A model generated the notes under the pieces. That model made no database searches. It saw nothing but the letters and a program-made list of their open reading frames with translations, and was not told where the DNA came from. A stretch of DNA of 64,000 bases from assembly GCA_038373865.1 (NCBI GenBank), contig JAXGGA010005761.1, positions 1 to 64,000 of the forward strand, given 5' to 3'. Position 1 is the first letter of the stretch. Every line of letters begins with the position of its first letter. Shown here one piece after another: positions 11,749-22,605 of this stretch. The DNA comes from Uloborus plumipes. Taxonomy: Eukaryota; Arthropoda; Arachnida; Araneae; Uloboridae. The position numbers and the translations under genes were made by a program.

Positions 11749-12077
11749 ACGCAATAGCTTAGAAAATTAATAAAACACTAGTATTCATTTAATTAATAGC
11801 AGAAAACAATAGCAGTGTAGAGGAAAGGCAACAAAACTGACAAGGGTTAAATACAGGAATGCCCCTTGAGGGAAACGTTACTGGTAAATTTTCAATATTG
11901 AAGTTCAAAACAGCATTTTAAAACTGTCTTTGATGCTGTCAGAAGGGCACTCCTCAAGATATGTTTTGAAGTTGAAGTCCAAAACATATGACGTCAACAC
12001 TTGTAAACTGTGGCGGTAGAGGATACGTAATAAAGAATCAATCACCCTTTCATTGAAACATTTCTAGATCCACCGTT

Positions 12078-12154
12078 ACCGGCATACCAGTGTTTTTCTG
12101 CTACACATGACTCTAGTAAAGTCACTTGTAGCAGAAATGCACTGGTATGTCGGT
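12078..12154. repeat. 77-bp hairpin-forming inverted repeat
   Basis: The left arm ACCGGCATACCAGTG...TTTCTGCTACA and the right arm TGTAGCAGAAATGCACTGG...CGGT pair over about 30 bases around a loop near CTCTAG. It could be a tiny MITE or a foldback remnant. Nothing suggests expression. Confidence 0.6.
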
Positions 12155-12744
12155 TTAGTATACCGATGTCAGTTTTGGTGATTTTTCTCTACATAAAAAA
12201 ATGCAAAAGCTAAAAAAGGACTTCTCATTACTGCAGACGGATTACATAAATGCAATCAAATCGTGAAAACAGATCAAGTTATTGTTTGACCACGGATGGG
12301 ATGGAAAGGCTGATATCCAGTTTATAGTTGACATAGACGCAAGTATTAGCTTTCTATTTTTTTTTATACCTCATTCAGATAGACTAGTCCTAACTGGACG
12401 GTTGCCAATTCCATAGCAACCGTGGACAGACCCTAAAAACGTACAGGAAGGATAGTTTTTCTAAAAAAACACAGTCGGATCACTCGTTCAAGAGTGTAAG
12501 TTGTGTAGATCTGAAATTATGTAATGAGTGCAGATCTAAAGTCAAAACTGTGAAGTAGAACTAAAAATCCTGTTTCAGCTAGTTAGGTTTTAGTGACCTG
12601 TGATCTCCAAAGCTTGGATGCCATTGTACGGTAGGGCAGGGCCTATTTATCGCACGGGCACCTAGGGCCCGTGCCGTGGGCAGAAAATTTCTAAGGGGCA
12701 GGAAAAATTATATTTTTGAAAATTGTCCCACTGTTTGTTGTCCC

Positions 12745-13009
12745 AAATTTGGCGAAAAAAACTAGATTTTGAATTTGGGTTCAACTTGGCGCTATTGGCG
12801 ATATTTTCACTGAATGATATTAAAATCGGCAATATTTAGAAAATTAACCATTGTAAAACATTTTTCTGCACTGTTTCGTGGCAGATTAGGGGTGTAAATA
12901 TTTAAATTGTTACCTTGCTCACTCCAAGCACTTTTTTTAGCACTTAAGGTAACTACTAAGAAATTTACACGTAAAAAGAAGTAGTGTGGGGTCCATACCA
13001 GATTTTTTT
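12745..13009 (+). mobile_element. Helitron-related fragment
   Basis: It aligns with the 3' half of Helitron A (about 5605-5880). Shared landmarks include AAATTTGGCGAAAAAAA, GCTATTGGCGATATTTT, TCACTGAATGAT and GTAGTGTGGGGTCCAT. It ends abruptly at CCATACCAGATTTTTTT. Neither Helitron terminus is present. The minus-strand fragment at 22003-22469 stops at the same internal point. Confidence 0.7.
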
Positions 13010-13760
13010 GGAAGTATGTTATTGACCACGGATAAGCTGGCAGCGTAGAATCGGGAGTTCACTGTGACTACATTATTTGCTACCAACATTTAACACAGTT
13101 TAATTTAGCTATAATTCATTTACGTGTGCAGACATTCTTACAACCAACTAATCTCTCTCGCATCGGCCAAGTGAATCAAGAATTCCTTCAAATTGAAGAA
13201 ATGCTAAAATAAATAGCAACACATCTTCCCGAATAATCACAGATGCATTTAAATTACCATTTCTTTCTAATCTTTGACACCCAGGCCGAGACCTCTGAAT
13301 CCACAAGTGATGAACTGGCAATTGATCGCAGATAGTCAAAGTCTCAGGAAGAGACTCTCCGAGCATTGTAGAGGAGGGAAACTTTAATTAGTCACAAAGA
13401 ACGTTCTTTAATGTGTGTAATTATCCCCCAGATGAGATATGCGGGAGAGCGCTAATCGCTTTATAAATACTTCCTGAGCTGGTTCAACTCTTTCCATTTG
13501 GATATCAAGATGCTGCCAGGATTAGTTTGCGTGGGTATGCTTGTGGCAGATTAAGGGACAAGCTTCGCTTGATTACTTGAGACGAAGATTTGGCGGAATT
13601 TAATGATGTGTTGTTGTGGGATTGTTTTAGGAGAATAAAGCATCGTCTCTTGATTTACCATTTAAACCGAATTAAGCGATTCTGTTACTCTTTCTTACAT
13701 TGTATATAGAAGGTGTCCACTGTCCTGTGTGGAACAATTTCCCTATAATTCTATTTTAAT
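13010..13760. other. Non-coding stretch before the LTR element
   Basis: A/T-rich sequence with no supported gene. A 72-codon open frame at 13148-13366 on the minus strand has no recognisable features. Confidence 0.45.
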
Positions 13761-13764
13761 GTAT

Positions 13765-14376
13765 TGTAACGAGTCCGTAGCACCTTCAACTTTCTTTAAA
13801 TGAGCATTCCAATCTTGAGGAAATAACTAGAAATTTATTTACAAGTATGTACACTATTTACAATAGGAGCAGGAAACAATTGCTAAACATCCAGCAATTA
13901 GGTAGCAAACAATACACTGTACTCTCAACAGTAACTCAGCACCACTTATCTAACGTGAACAGTAATTAAGCAATTACAAAAGCAAAACAACCATCCGCCC
14001 AAGCGAATGAAAACGAGTCTCCAGAAATCAAAATTTGAAAAGAACTAACTGACTGTGTTCAAGGCCAGTTATTTATACTCGAGAACGAAGTTTCGACAAT
14101 ATTCTAGCAAAATCCGGAGTATTCTGTCCATTCACAAATGTAAACAATTCATTCAAGAAAACGCTAGAAATAAAAAGAAAAACCACTCCGAGCGAAAATG
14201 TCTTCATGCTTATCAAAGTTAGGGCAAGTATAAACTACAAAGTGTTACAGGGCCGGTATACAAATGATAAAAGTGATATCTTCAGATACTTTTGCAACAT
14301 GTCGCCAGATAAAACCAAAACTAGTGAAAATGATGCAAGGCAGGAAAAACAACAACTATTTACAAGATTTGTAACA
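13765..14376 (-). repeat. 3' LTR of the Gypsy element
   Basis: 612 bp, equal in length to the copy at 19583-20194 and differing at about four positions (one near 14068, one near 14140, one near 14186, one near 14227). The minus strand has an AATAAA polyadenylation signal at 13834-13839 near the LTR's outer end. Confidence 0.95.
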
Positions 14377-14389
14377 TTGCCCCCTTCCC
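14377..14389 (-). other. Polypurine tract
   Basis: Directly inside the 3' LTR the minus strand reads GGGAAGGGGGCAA. A purine run next to the 3' LTR is the plus-strand DNA primer of LTR retrotransposons. Confidence 0.85.
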
Positions 14390-14607
14390 AAGGACTGCAC
14401 GTCCTGGGCAGTACAATCCCCAGAAAGGAAGCAAGGGAAAATTTACAGGTGCACTACGTGATGATGACCAATCATAAACATGATAAACAATAATAATGAG
14501 AACATGAAAGAACTAATAACATTGATACAGTAATATTACAAACAATGAAAGGCAAAAGTTATTTACAAAATTTACAAACATATTACCATGGTAGCTTTAG
14601 ATTTATT

Positions 14608-16382
14608 TTACGAACTATGGCCATAGTATGGGGCTAGCTGATCATAATGTACAACTCTAGGTTTTGAATGTGATGACTTCTGGATCCTCACTACGACGTC
14701 GTTCAGGCGGTGGAGGACTGTGTAGTGTAGGGTCCATCCCAATGCGACTGCAATTTGGGTGATAGACCTTTACGTCGGATGGGATTCCATAGCTACACCT
14801 TGTCACCTTCTTGAAAGTCATGACCAGTGGACCTTGTGTCGTATCGGGTCTTCATCTTCTCCGTCGCGATGTTGATTCGCTCCCGTGCGAAGTGATGAAC
14901 GTCTTCCAAACGGGCCTGGAGATCCTGGACGTACTCCTCAGGTGATGAAGGCGCATCTGGAGGGAGACCGAAGACGAGATCACAAGGTAGCCGAAGCTCT
15001 CGGCCGAAGAGCATCTGTGATGGGGAATATCCGGTGGTCTCGAGGACAGCACTGCGGTAGGCCAGCAGGAACAGAGGAAGTTTCTTGTCCCAATCCTGTT
15101 GATTTTTGGAGACCATAAGCGAGAGATTATTAAGAATTGTCCTGTTAAATCTCTCCACCATGCCGTCCGATTGTGGGTGTAGTGGTGTCGTTCGAGTTTT
15201 CTCAATTTTGAGGATTTTACACAGGCCCTTAAACACAGCAGAGATGAAGTTTCTCCTCTGATCGGAGTGGATCTGCAAAGGTGTCCCATATCTCGAGATC
15301 CAATGCTGGACTAGAGTCTCTGCTACAGTGGTAGCTTCTTGATCCGGAATGGAATATGCTTCGGGCCATTTGGTGAAATAATCAATGGAAACGAGGATGT
15401 ATTTGTTCCCATCAGTAGTTTTCGGTAGAGGACCAAGAATGTCGATCCCGATTCGTTCGAAAGGAGCTCCTACGTTGTAAAGATGTAGCTTCCCGCGGCT
15501 TCTTCTCTTCGGTCCTTTACGGGCAGCACAGGCATCACAAAAATGGCACCACTTCTCTACGTCATCCTTCGCCTTGCTCCAGAAGAAGCGCTCTCGAACC
15601 CTGCAGAGGGTTTTCAACACACCAAAATGTCCTCCAGTCGGACTACTGTGCAACTCCTTTAGAACGTCTGGAATTCTTGATCTGGGAAAGAGTAACTGCC
15701 ATTTGAATGCTTTACCATCATCAGATTCCCATTTCCGATACAGGACGCCATTTCGCAACTGGAGAGATTTCCATAGAGCCCAGTATTTTTTCGTTGCAGG
15801 ACTGTAGATAGAAACGTCTTGCCAACTAGGTCGCCGAATGTCCTTTTCCATTAACTCTATGATAGGCTTTAGGTCTGGGTCTTCAAGCTGATCTTTTCTT
15901 ACTTGGTCGTCACTCCATGGATCAGGATCTGAAGATGATGATGTAGCAGTAACTTGACAGGCAGTAGGGATTGTCGTCCCGTACTGTTTCTCTATTGGGG
16001 AGCAATAATGGCAGTTCTCGGAACAAGGTCTTCTTGATAATGCGTCAGCATTACCGTGTGACAAACCTTTTCGGTGCTTAATCTCGATAACATATTCCTG
16101 GAGCCGCTGTATCCACTTGGCTACCTGGCCCTCTGGATTCTTGAAATTCAAAAGCCAAGTTAAAGAGGCATGATCGGTCCGGAGCAGGAATTTACGGCCG
16201 TAGAGGTAATGATGGAAATGTTCTACAGCTTTAACTATGGCGAGCAATTCCTTTCTCGTGACACAATAATTTCGCTCCGACTTGGATAGGCATTTGCTCC
16301 AGTAGGCGATGACATGTTCGTTACCGTCTATTTCTTGAGATAAAAACAGCTCCAACGCTCTCGTGGCTCGCATCAGTGTCAA
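14608..16382 (-). pseudogene. pol: pol segment: RNase H, integrase and GPY-type tail
   Basis: The main open stretch (16382 to 14793, 529 codons) begins part-way through RNase H, with E45, D70 and D113 (GNADALSR) as catalytic residues; the first aspartate is in the RT segment upstream. Integrase follows: an HHCC finger with H245, H252, C282 and C285, then the DDE core with D314, D374 and E410 (MVERFNRT). The D374 motif reads HSDQRRNF, where HSDQGRNF is usual. A TAG stop at 14793-14795 interrupts the frame just before an LWNP motif. A further small shift lies within the GPYT motif near 14733, after which the last stretch stays open to a TAA at 14608. It joins the RT segment through a one-base excess in an A-run at 16342-16346. 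Confidence 0.9.
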
Positions 16383-17373
16383 GTATGAAGGATTTTTCAG
16401 GCTGAGGATAAGAGAGAATAGGCGTTGATGTTAGAGCCTCCTTCAGCTGTAGAAATGCATCCTCGCATTCTTTGGACCATTCAAATTTTTGTTTGCTCTC
16501 CGTCAGCTTATGCAAAGGTCGTGCAATGTTGGAAAAACCCTTCACAAACTTCCTGTAGTACGTGCAGAGCCCCAGGAAACTTCGCAGCTGATGGACATTT
16601 TCGGAGCGGCTCCAATTCTTGACTGCAGATACCTTATCTGGATCTGTTCGTACACCCTCAGAAGAGATAATGTGACCAAGATAGTTCACTCCACGGCGGA
16701 ACAAATTACATTTGGACTGGCTTAACTTCAGGTTGGCTTCCTTAAGCTTTTGCAGCACCTTCCTAAGATTAGCCAAATGTTCCTCAAAACTGCGTCCTAT
16801 GATGATGATGTCGTCCAAGTAGACAAGACAGGATTCATAAGAGAGTCCTCGTAGCACTGATTCTATAAGACGCTCGAACGTGGTTGGTGCATTGCAGAGG
16901 CCGAAGGGCATCACTTTAAACTGCCACAAGCCTTGTCCGGTTGTAAACGCCATCTTGTCTCGGTCGTCGGGGTGTATCTCCACCTGCCAGTAGCCGCTCT
17001 TTAAATCCAGGGTCGAAAACCACTTGTGTCCGGAAAGGGTGTCCAGAGTGTCATCGATCCGTGGAAGAGGGTAACTGTCCTTCTTGGTGATGTCATTCAG
17101 GCGTCGGTAATCAACACAAAATCTGGTGGAGCCGTCTTTCTTTCGGACCAAGCCGATTGGGGATGCCCAGGGACTGGATGAGGGTTCGATGACGTCATTC
17201 TCCTGCATCTCTTTCAAGAGGATCTCAACCTCTTCCTTCTTAGCGAACGGTAGTCGTCTTGGATGCTGCTTGATAGGGGGATGATCTCCAGTGTCGATCC
17301 TATGCTGCGTTAAATTCGTCTGACCAACATCCTCGGATGTAGATGAAAACACCTGCTTGAAGTTGTCCACCAA
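16321..17373 (-). pseudogene. pol: pol segment: reverse transcriptase
   Basis: 350 codons covering the N-terminal linker and most of reverse transcriptase. Visible motifs are LPRIDDTLD (about 103-111), TLDLKSGYWQ (121-130, catalytic D123), MPFGLCNAPTTF (155-166) and YLDD (185-188, catalytic aspartates). The thumb region LRSFLGLCTYYRKF follows (263-276). LDTDAS near 331-336 brings the first RNase H aspartate. The frame then leaves the reading path because an A-run at 16342-16346 (plus strand) is one base longer than the protein family expects. Upstream it is separated from the protease segment by another shift at about 17385-17410. Sequence order and motif spacing are standard for Ty3/Gypsy. 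Confidence 0.93.
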
Positions 17374-17384
17374 TTTTTCGGCAG

Positions 17385-18275
17385 CTATCTTTGATCCTTC
17401 AATAATGGTGCACTCTCAATTAATTTCGAAATCAAGGACTCGGAAGACACAGTCTCGGAGGAATCAATTCTTCTGATGATGCAGTTTACGTTAGTACAAA
17501 TTGCCAACACTTCTCCTTTCTTAATATTCCTCGGTCTTTCACTCACATTGGCGACTCTCACAGGAACTGCATTCCTTGAAAGGTCCACAAGCGTAGATGC
17601 CACTAGTACTCCTTTTGGGCTATTACTCTGGTTAGGATATTCAATTAGGCCGAATTTAAAGCTGTTGTTTTTCTTGACGGAGCCAGGTATTAGTACTTCT
17701 GATCTAGGGGGAATCAATTAATCTGTTTGGGCTATTATTTGATGAGCGGATTTTAAGTTATTTTCAGCATTGAAAATTGCTATGTCTTCCCTCATCGAGT
17801 GCAGCTCATTATTTTTAAAGTCGATAGAAAAATCAAATTTTCTCAAAAAGTCCAGTCCGAGATTGAAGGGATCAGTAATGTCAGCGACGAATGCCGTGTG
17901 ATGGTAAGTGGCACTCCCGAACATTATTTCTAAGTTCACTTTTCCTTCAATCTCGATTTTGTCACCTGTTACAGTTTGGAGAGTAACGCAGGGCGGCGTC
18001 CATAAGATCTTGAGACTAAATTGACGAGCCACATCAGTCCTAATGATAGTAACGTTGGCTCCTGTGTCCACAATCATTTCGCAGGGAAACCCATTCACAT
18101 ATGCGTAAATGAAGAGTCCGTTGCAGCCGCCACTTTTTGAAGAAATCTGGAAAACTTTGGGATGGGGCTCATTCCAATTTGGCGACCTCCGCCCCGCGAG
18201 ATTGCCATAGCTTAGTTTTCCTGAGCTGGAGAGGAAGAGGTACCCATCTCTCTTGTTTCTTGGCGGGCTTCGCAT
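17385..18275 (-). pseudogene. pol: pol segment: aspartic protease and linker
   Basis: From 18275 the frame holds a retroviral-type aspartic protease, with the active-site motif IVDTGANVTII at residues 68-78. The second part of the fold follows as FNLGLDFLRKFD. A TAA stop at 17718-17720 breaks the frame. The same frame then continues for about 110 codons (IPPRSEVLIPGS onward, a linker typical between protease and RT) to a TAG at 17385. The segment overlaps the end of gag in the -1 frame, which is consistent with expression by programmed -1 frameshifting, but that is inferred from the frame relation alone. Confidence 0.88.
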
Positions 18276-19486
18276 CTCCTTCGTACGTGGCCCTCACCGC
18301 CACATTTCCAGCACTTCAGTGGTTGTCTACTTTGGTCTTTGCGAGCCGCAATCTTCTTCAGGGTCCCCGACATCTCTTTCATTTGTCGCTCAAGTTCCAA
18401 GAGACGAGTTAGGTTCGAATCCTGGGCACTCACTTCCGCGCCCCTGATTGAATGGCGATCCTTGCGGGATGTTTGCTGTGCAGCCTCAAACTTCATTGCG
18501 TAGACCAGACCGGATTTAAGATCTTTGATGTCCGCCATCCGGAGAGCCGTCTGAATTTCTGGACTTCGCACTCCGTCTATGAAGTAGTTCAGGGTCAGGC
18601 TATCGCGAACATCTGAAGGACAGTTCGAGAAGGCGAGATGGGAAAGCTTCTCAACGTCTGCCGCAAAAACTTGCTAAGTCTCTCCGGCCCTCTGGAGTCG
18701 GGATTTCAGCTGGAGTTGGCTGAATTCTTTTTGGCATGCTTCGCCAAAGCGGAGCTCCAAGGCCGATGATAAGGCTTCGAAGTCGCGGTGCTTGTCCTCT
18801 GGGAAGGTCTGTAGTATGTCGGCTGCATCCCCTCTCAGCGAGGCTGCGAGGTGACAGGTTTTCGTGGAAGAGTCCCAGGAGTTTGCTTCTGCAACGATGA
18901 GGAACTGCTTCTTGTAAATATTCCACGAGGTCTTTCCGTCAAATGTGGCCAGTTTAATGGATGAACGAGAAGTTCCAGCTGCAGCTACACAGTTACTTGA
19001 GTTGATGCAGGATGCTGATAACTTTGATTCAAGTTCTTTAATTTTCTTTTCCACATGGGTTTCTACTGTGGTGATTCGATTCTCAACGCTGTCAACTTTT
19101 TTTTCTAGAGCCTCCACTTTATTTTCCATATTGGCAAATTTACTTTCCACAAAACTTTTCATTGACGTTAGATCGCTCTTAATTTCTTCTTGACTTGAAG
19201 TTATGCTAGCGGTTAACTCATTCTTAATTTCTTCTTGACTTGAAGTTATGCTAGCGGTTAAATCATTCTTAATTTCTTCTTGACTTGAAGTTATGCTAGC
19301 GGTTAAATCATTTTTTAATTGTTCTTGATTAGTAGCCAGCTCATTCTTCAATTGTTCTTGATAAGTAGCCATAGTCGCCATATCATTTTTTAATTGTTCT
19401 TGATTCACAGCCATGTCATTTTTAACAGCGTTGATCGCATCAAGGAGTTGTTTCAGTTGTTCCTCCATTGCTCGCGTAATCATCAT
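18212..19486 (-). pseudogene. gag: gag, with a premature amber stop
   Basis: The frame opens with ATG at 19486 and spans about 424 codons. The first ~160 residues are strongly coiled-coil (QLKNDMA, SSQEEIKNDL, VEALEKKVDSVENR repeats), followed by a capsid-like region (KLATFDGKTSWNIYKKQF). A TAG at 18674-18676 interrupts it after RAGET; the same frame then runs on for about 150 codons. Near the end is a CCHC zinc knuckle, CWKCGGEGHVRRRC, the nucleic-acid-binding motif of nucleocapsid. The frame ends with TAA at 18212, overlapping protease in the -1 frame. The last sense codons are GAA AAC, making G-GAA-AAC a possible but not canonical slippery site. Confidence 0.88.
19178..19312 (-). repeat. 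45-bp tandem repeat inside gag
   Basis: Three near-identical 45-bp units encode LTASITSSQEEIKN(D/E) in the gag coiled coil. Shorter, more diverged relatives (EQLKNDMAT, EQLKNELAT) precede them. The length is a multiple of three, so copy number can change without breaking the frame. Confidence 0.85.
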
Positions 19487-19560
19487 AAAATTCCGAAGTC
19501 AAAAAGTCCTTAGGAAGAAAAGTCAAAATCACAGATAATTCCAAGAAAGTCCTTGAAGGT

Positions 19561-19578
19561 GCCCCACGTTGGGCGCCA
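19561..19578 (-). other. Primer-binding site, tRNA-Lys(CUU)
   Basis: The plus strand here is identical over 18 bases to the 3' end of animal tRNA-Lys(CUU) including CCA, so the minus-strand transcript would pair with that tRNA. It sits 4 bases inside the 5' LTR, the expected place for first-strand priming. Confidence 0.9.
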
Positions 19579-19582
19579 AAAT

Positions 19583-20194
19583 TGTAACGAGTCCGTAGCA
19601 CCTTCAACTTTCTTTAAATGAGCATTCCAATCTTGAGGAAATAACTAGAAATTTATTTACAAGTATGTACACTATTTACAATAGGAGCAGGAAACAATTG
19701 CTAAACATCCAGCAATTAGGTAGCAAACAATACACTGTACTCTCAACAGTAACTCAGCACCACTTATCTAACGTGAACAGTAATTAAGCAATTACAAAAG
19801 CAAAACAACCATCCGCCCAAGCGAATGAAAACGAGTCTCCAGAAATCAAAATTTGAAAAGAACTAACTGACTGTGTTCAAGGCCAGCTATTTATACTCGA
19901 GAACGAAGTTTCGACAATATTCTAGCAAAATCCGGAGTATTCTGTCCATTCACAAACGTAAACAATTCATTCAAGAAAACGCTAGAAATAAAAAGAAAAA
20001 CCCCTCCGAGCGAAAATGTCTTCATGCTTATCAAAGTTAGGGCAAGTGTAAACTACAAAGTGTTACAGGGCCGGTATACAAATGATAAAAGTGATATCTT
20101 CAGATACTTTTGCAACATGTCGCCAGATAAAACCAAAACTAGTGAAAATGATGCAAGGCAGGAAAAACAACAACTATTTACAAGATTTGTAACA
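19583..20194 (-). repeat. 5' LTR of the Gypsy element
   Basis: 612 bp with TGT...ACA ends. It holds the presumed promoter and the start of transcription for the element. See the separate TATA entry. Confidence 0.95.
19887..19895 (-). promoter_or_regulatory. TATA box of the 5' LTR
   Basis: The minus strand reads TATAAATAG, a near-perfect TATA box. An AATAAA signal lies downstream at 19652-19657, so the order promoter then polyadenylation signal within the LTR is as expected for a U3-R-U5 layout. Confidence 0.65.
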
Positions 20195-20430
20195 GTATGT
20201 ACAGTTCCGTTTTAATAAAAAGCATCAGTTGCTGCACCAAACAGTCTGAAAAGACTCCAACTGTGTTGGATCCATGCTTCATTGACTGAATTTTATGGAG
20301 ACCATGCACTCTACTTCTATGAAATATGGTCAAGTCTTGAAAACTGATAAAGACAGCATTTATATGATGCGTTTTTTTTTTTCCGTTACGAACATATCTT
20401 ACGATATACAGAGAAAATAATATTGTTTAA

Positions 20431-21126
20431 GGGGTTACAGTACCTTTCTAACAATTTTCTTTAATTTAAGTGAAAAGCGTAATTCTTCGAAGCCCTTGTT
20501 TCTGCACTTATTTAACAATCAATAATTCATTTTCAAACGTTAAAAATTTTGCCCACTTTTCTTAAAAATTTGAAAAATTAAAGAAAATTTCAATTTTTTA
20601 AAAACTCGAAGGCTTTTTTGTTTTTGCACTTCTTTTAAAATTTCTTTTTGCTAAATGACAGTAAGAATTACCTCTACAATCTGTGCATTCATTTCTTTTT
20701 AGTGATTTGAAAATATTTTGTGACCTATTATGTAAAAAATTATTGGAAAATTTTGTTTTTAAAGGTTTAACGAGCTCTACAAATTTTAGTAATTTAAAAA
20801 ATGCTTATTCAATTCTTACTTTTGTTAAATATATTATGCTGATTGCAAAAAATATTGCTTTTAAGTTGCACTTTTTATAGAAAAAATTCCTTAGCGTTTC
20901 CAGTAACATGGAAACACTAAAAAGTGATCATCGAGAAAAAGCACTTTAAAGTTTTACTTTTCCATTAGAACACATTGCGTGCAGGTCCTGAAGTTACTCA
21001 TGAATTTTCAAATAATTCAGCTAGAGCAATGCTATTTTTTCCTAGTGTTTTAAATAACTTTTACTTTTGAAATAAGCAATAAATTTTTTTTTGGTCGTTT
21101 GGTCATTTTTGAGGTACTGTAACCCC
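20431..21126. mobile_element. TTAA-flanked element with 14-bp TIRs, piggyBac-type MITE
   Basis: The left end GGGGTTACAGTACC and its exact complement at the right end (GGTACTGTAACCCC) are flanked by TTAA at 20427-20430 and 21127-21130. TTAA target duplication is the signature of piggyBac transposases. The 696-bp interior is A/T-rich and I see no transposase in it. Confidence 0.75.
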
Positions 21127-21130
21127 TTAA

Positions 21131-21998
21131 ATATTTTTTTCTGGAAATCTTCAAATATAGTCTGCATTATATAGTAGTAAAGGCCATGTTCTTCGTAAAG
21201 TTCGTGAATGGAAAAAGATTTATCATATTTCTAGTATTTGTAAGTGTTTAGTGGAAAACTGATACATCTGTTACCATGGAATTGCCCGAATATAGACCCG
21301 ATAGATTGAGAATTTAAAATTTGTTGACCTTGTGCAAGTACTTGCTTGTACGATTTGCTAAGCTAATTTTTTTCCCTTTTTTTTTTAAATTACATTTTCC
21401 TTAAATGAAGAACCTGTCCCTTGACAGACAAAATTTTGGACATCAGCACAGTAGAGTTCTCAATTCTAAAAATATATTCTTTGAATTGATGTTGAAAATG
21501 TCTTAAAACACAGCCGGCGGGTGCACTGAAAAAAAAAAAAAAACGGGGGTGGGGGGAAGTCAAAGGAGGTAAAGGGAGGGGGAGATGTTTGAAGAAGGTG
21601 CCTTGAAAAGTAACTTTCTTGAAAAATTTGGTATAGTTTTGAATTTTAACGTCATTGAGTAAATGACCTTCAAAAAAATTCGTAACACAGCCTGAAAAAT
21701 CGGAATGGTAGACCCCAACAGACTTCTTTCTTTAAATTCAAAGTTTCACTGCATTTTTTTTGTCAAATAATATGAAAAAAATCTAAAAGACATTTATAAA
21801 GTGAATGACTCTTTTTTTAAGCATATGAACATTAGGGGAAAATTGGTAATCCATTATTTATAGATATTAAAATTACTATTTAATTCTTAAGTTGAAGTAA
21901 CTATATGTTCAAAGATTGTATTATAGCACGAGCTTATATTTACAATGTGTTTTTGTTGAAAATAATTTAGTTGAATAAATATGTATAACAAGATTAAT
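21131..21998. other. Non-coding stretch
   Basis: A/T-rich, with an A-run at about 21529-21543 followed by a G-rich patch to 21590. No gene or element end recognised. Confidence 0.5.
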
Positions 21999-22002
21999 GA
22001 AA

Positions 22003-22469
22003 AAAATCCGGTATGGACCCCACACTACTTCCTTTTACCTGTAAATTTCTTAGTAGTTGCCTTAAATGTTAAAAAAAAGTGCTTGAAGTGAGCAAGGTAA
22101 CAATTCAAATATTTAGATCCCTAATCTGCCACGAAATAATGCAAAACATGCTTTACAATGGTTAATTTTCTAAATATTGCCGATTTTAATATCATTCAGT
22201 GAGTTTTTCGCAAAATATCGCCAATAACGCCAAGTTGAACCCAAATTCGAAAAATAATTTTTTCGCCAAATTTGTCGCCAACTTGGCAATATATCACCAA
22301 GTTGGCGTCAAACGCTTGGTGACCAAAAGCTTCGCGACATATCGCCAAGTGGTCGCGCCAATTTATATCACTTGAGTCTGCACTGAAATTAACACTGATT
22401 TACCCCCAAAAAGGGGTAAAATACTCCCTTGGGAACATTCGAATGCAACCACAAGGGGAAGTGCACAAC
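22003..22469 (-). mobile_element. Helitron-related fragment
   Basis: The complement of Helitron A from about 5415 to 5880. Shared blocks include the CTCCCTTGG/AAGGGG pairs, ACCCC...GGGGTAAA, AATTTATATCACTT and the GGACCCCACACTACTTCC block. TCGCCAA half-sites are frequent. It stops at AAAAAATCCGGTATGGACC, the same internal point as the fragment at 12745-13009. Both Helitron ends are missing. Confidence 0.7.
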
Positions 22470-22539
22470 TAGACCATCCTCAGAGCCTACATACCAAACT
22501 AGAAGCTTCTGCGGCACATAGTTTTTGAGTTATGCGACA

Positions 22540-22605
22540 TACAAACAAACAAACATACATACGCACAAGCACATACATACATACATACGCACATACATAC
22601 GTCAC
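22540..22605. repeat. ACAT/ACAA-type microsatellite
   Basis: Interrupted runs of CATA and CAAA units. A 73-codon open frame across it is low-complexity and not a gene. Confidence 0.7.

Larger units (their letters stand above)
13765..20194 (-). mobile_element. Full-length Ty3/Gypsy LTR retrotransposon, recent but coding-defective
   Basis: The element is 6430 bp, bounded by TGT...ACA LTRs of 612 bp each and flanked by GTAT at 13761-13764 and 20195-20198. Read on the minus strand the order is 5' LTR, primer-binding site, gag with a CCHC knuckle, protease, reverse transcriptase, RNase H, integrase, polypurine tract, 3' LTR. This order, integrase after RNase H, is that of Ty3/Gypsy (Metaviridae). 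I see no envelope-like frame after pol. By eye the LTRs differ at about four positions, so insertion is recent. The coding part is nevertheless broken by in-frame stops and single-base shifts. A solo LTR of the same family is at 61614-62233. The exact lineage (412/mdg1-like or other) cannot be settled by reading. Confidence 0.95.

Noticed and set aside
14206..14493. 95-codon plus-strand frame, repeated in part at 20024-20215.
   Set aside because: It is the antisense of the LTRs and changes at the LTR border; it is not a gene.
18396..18430. tRNA box B-like text GGTTCGAATCC.
   Set aside because: It is antisense gag coding sequence with no cloverleaf around it.
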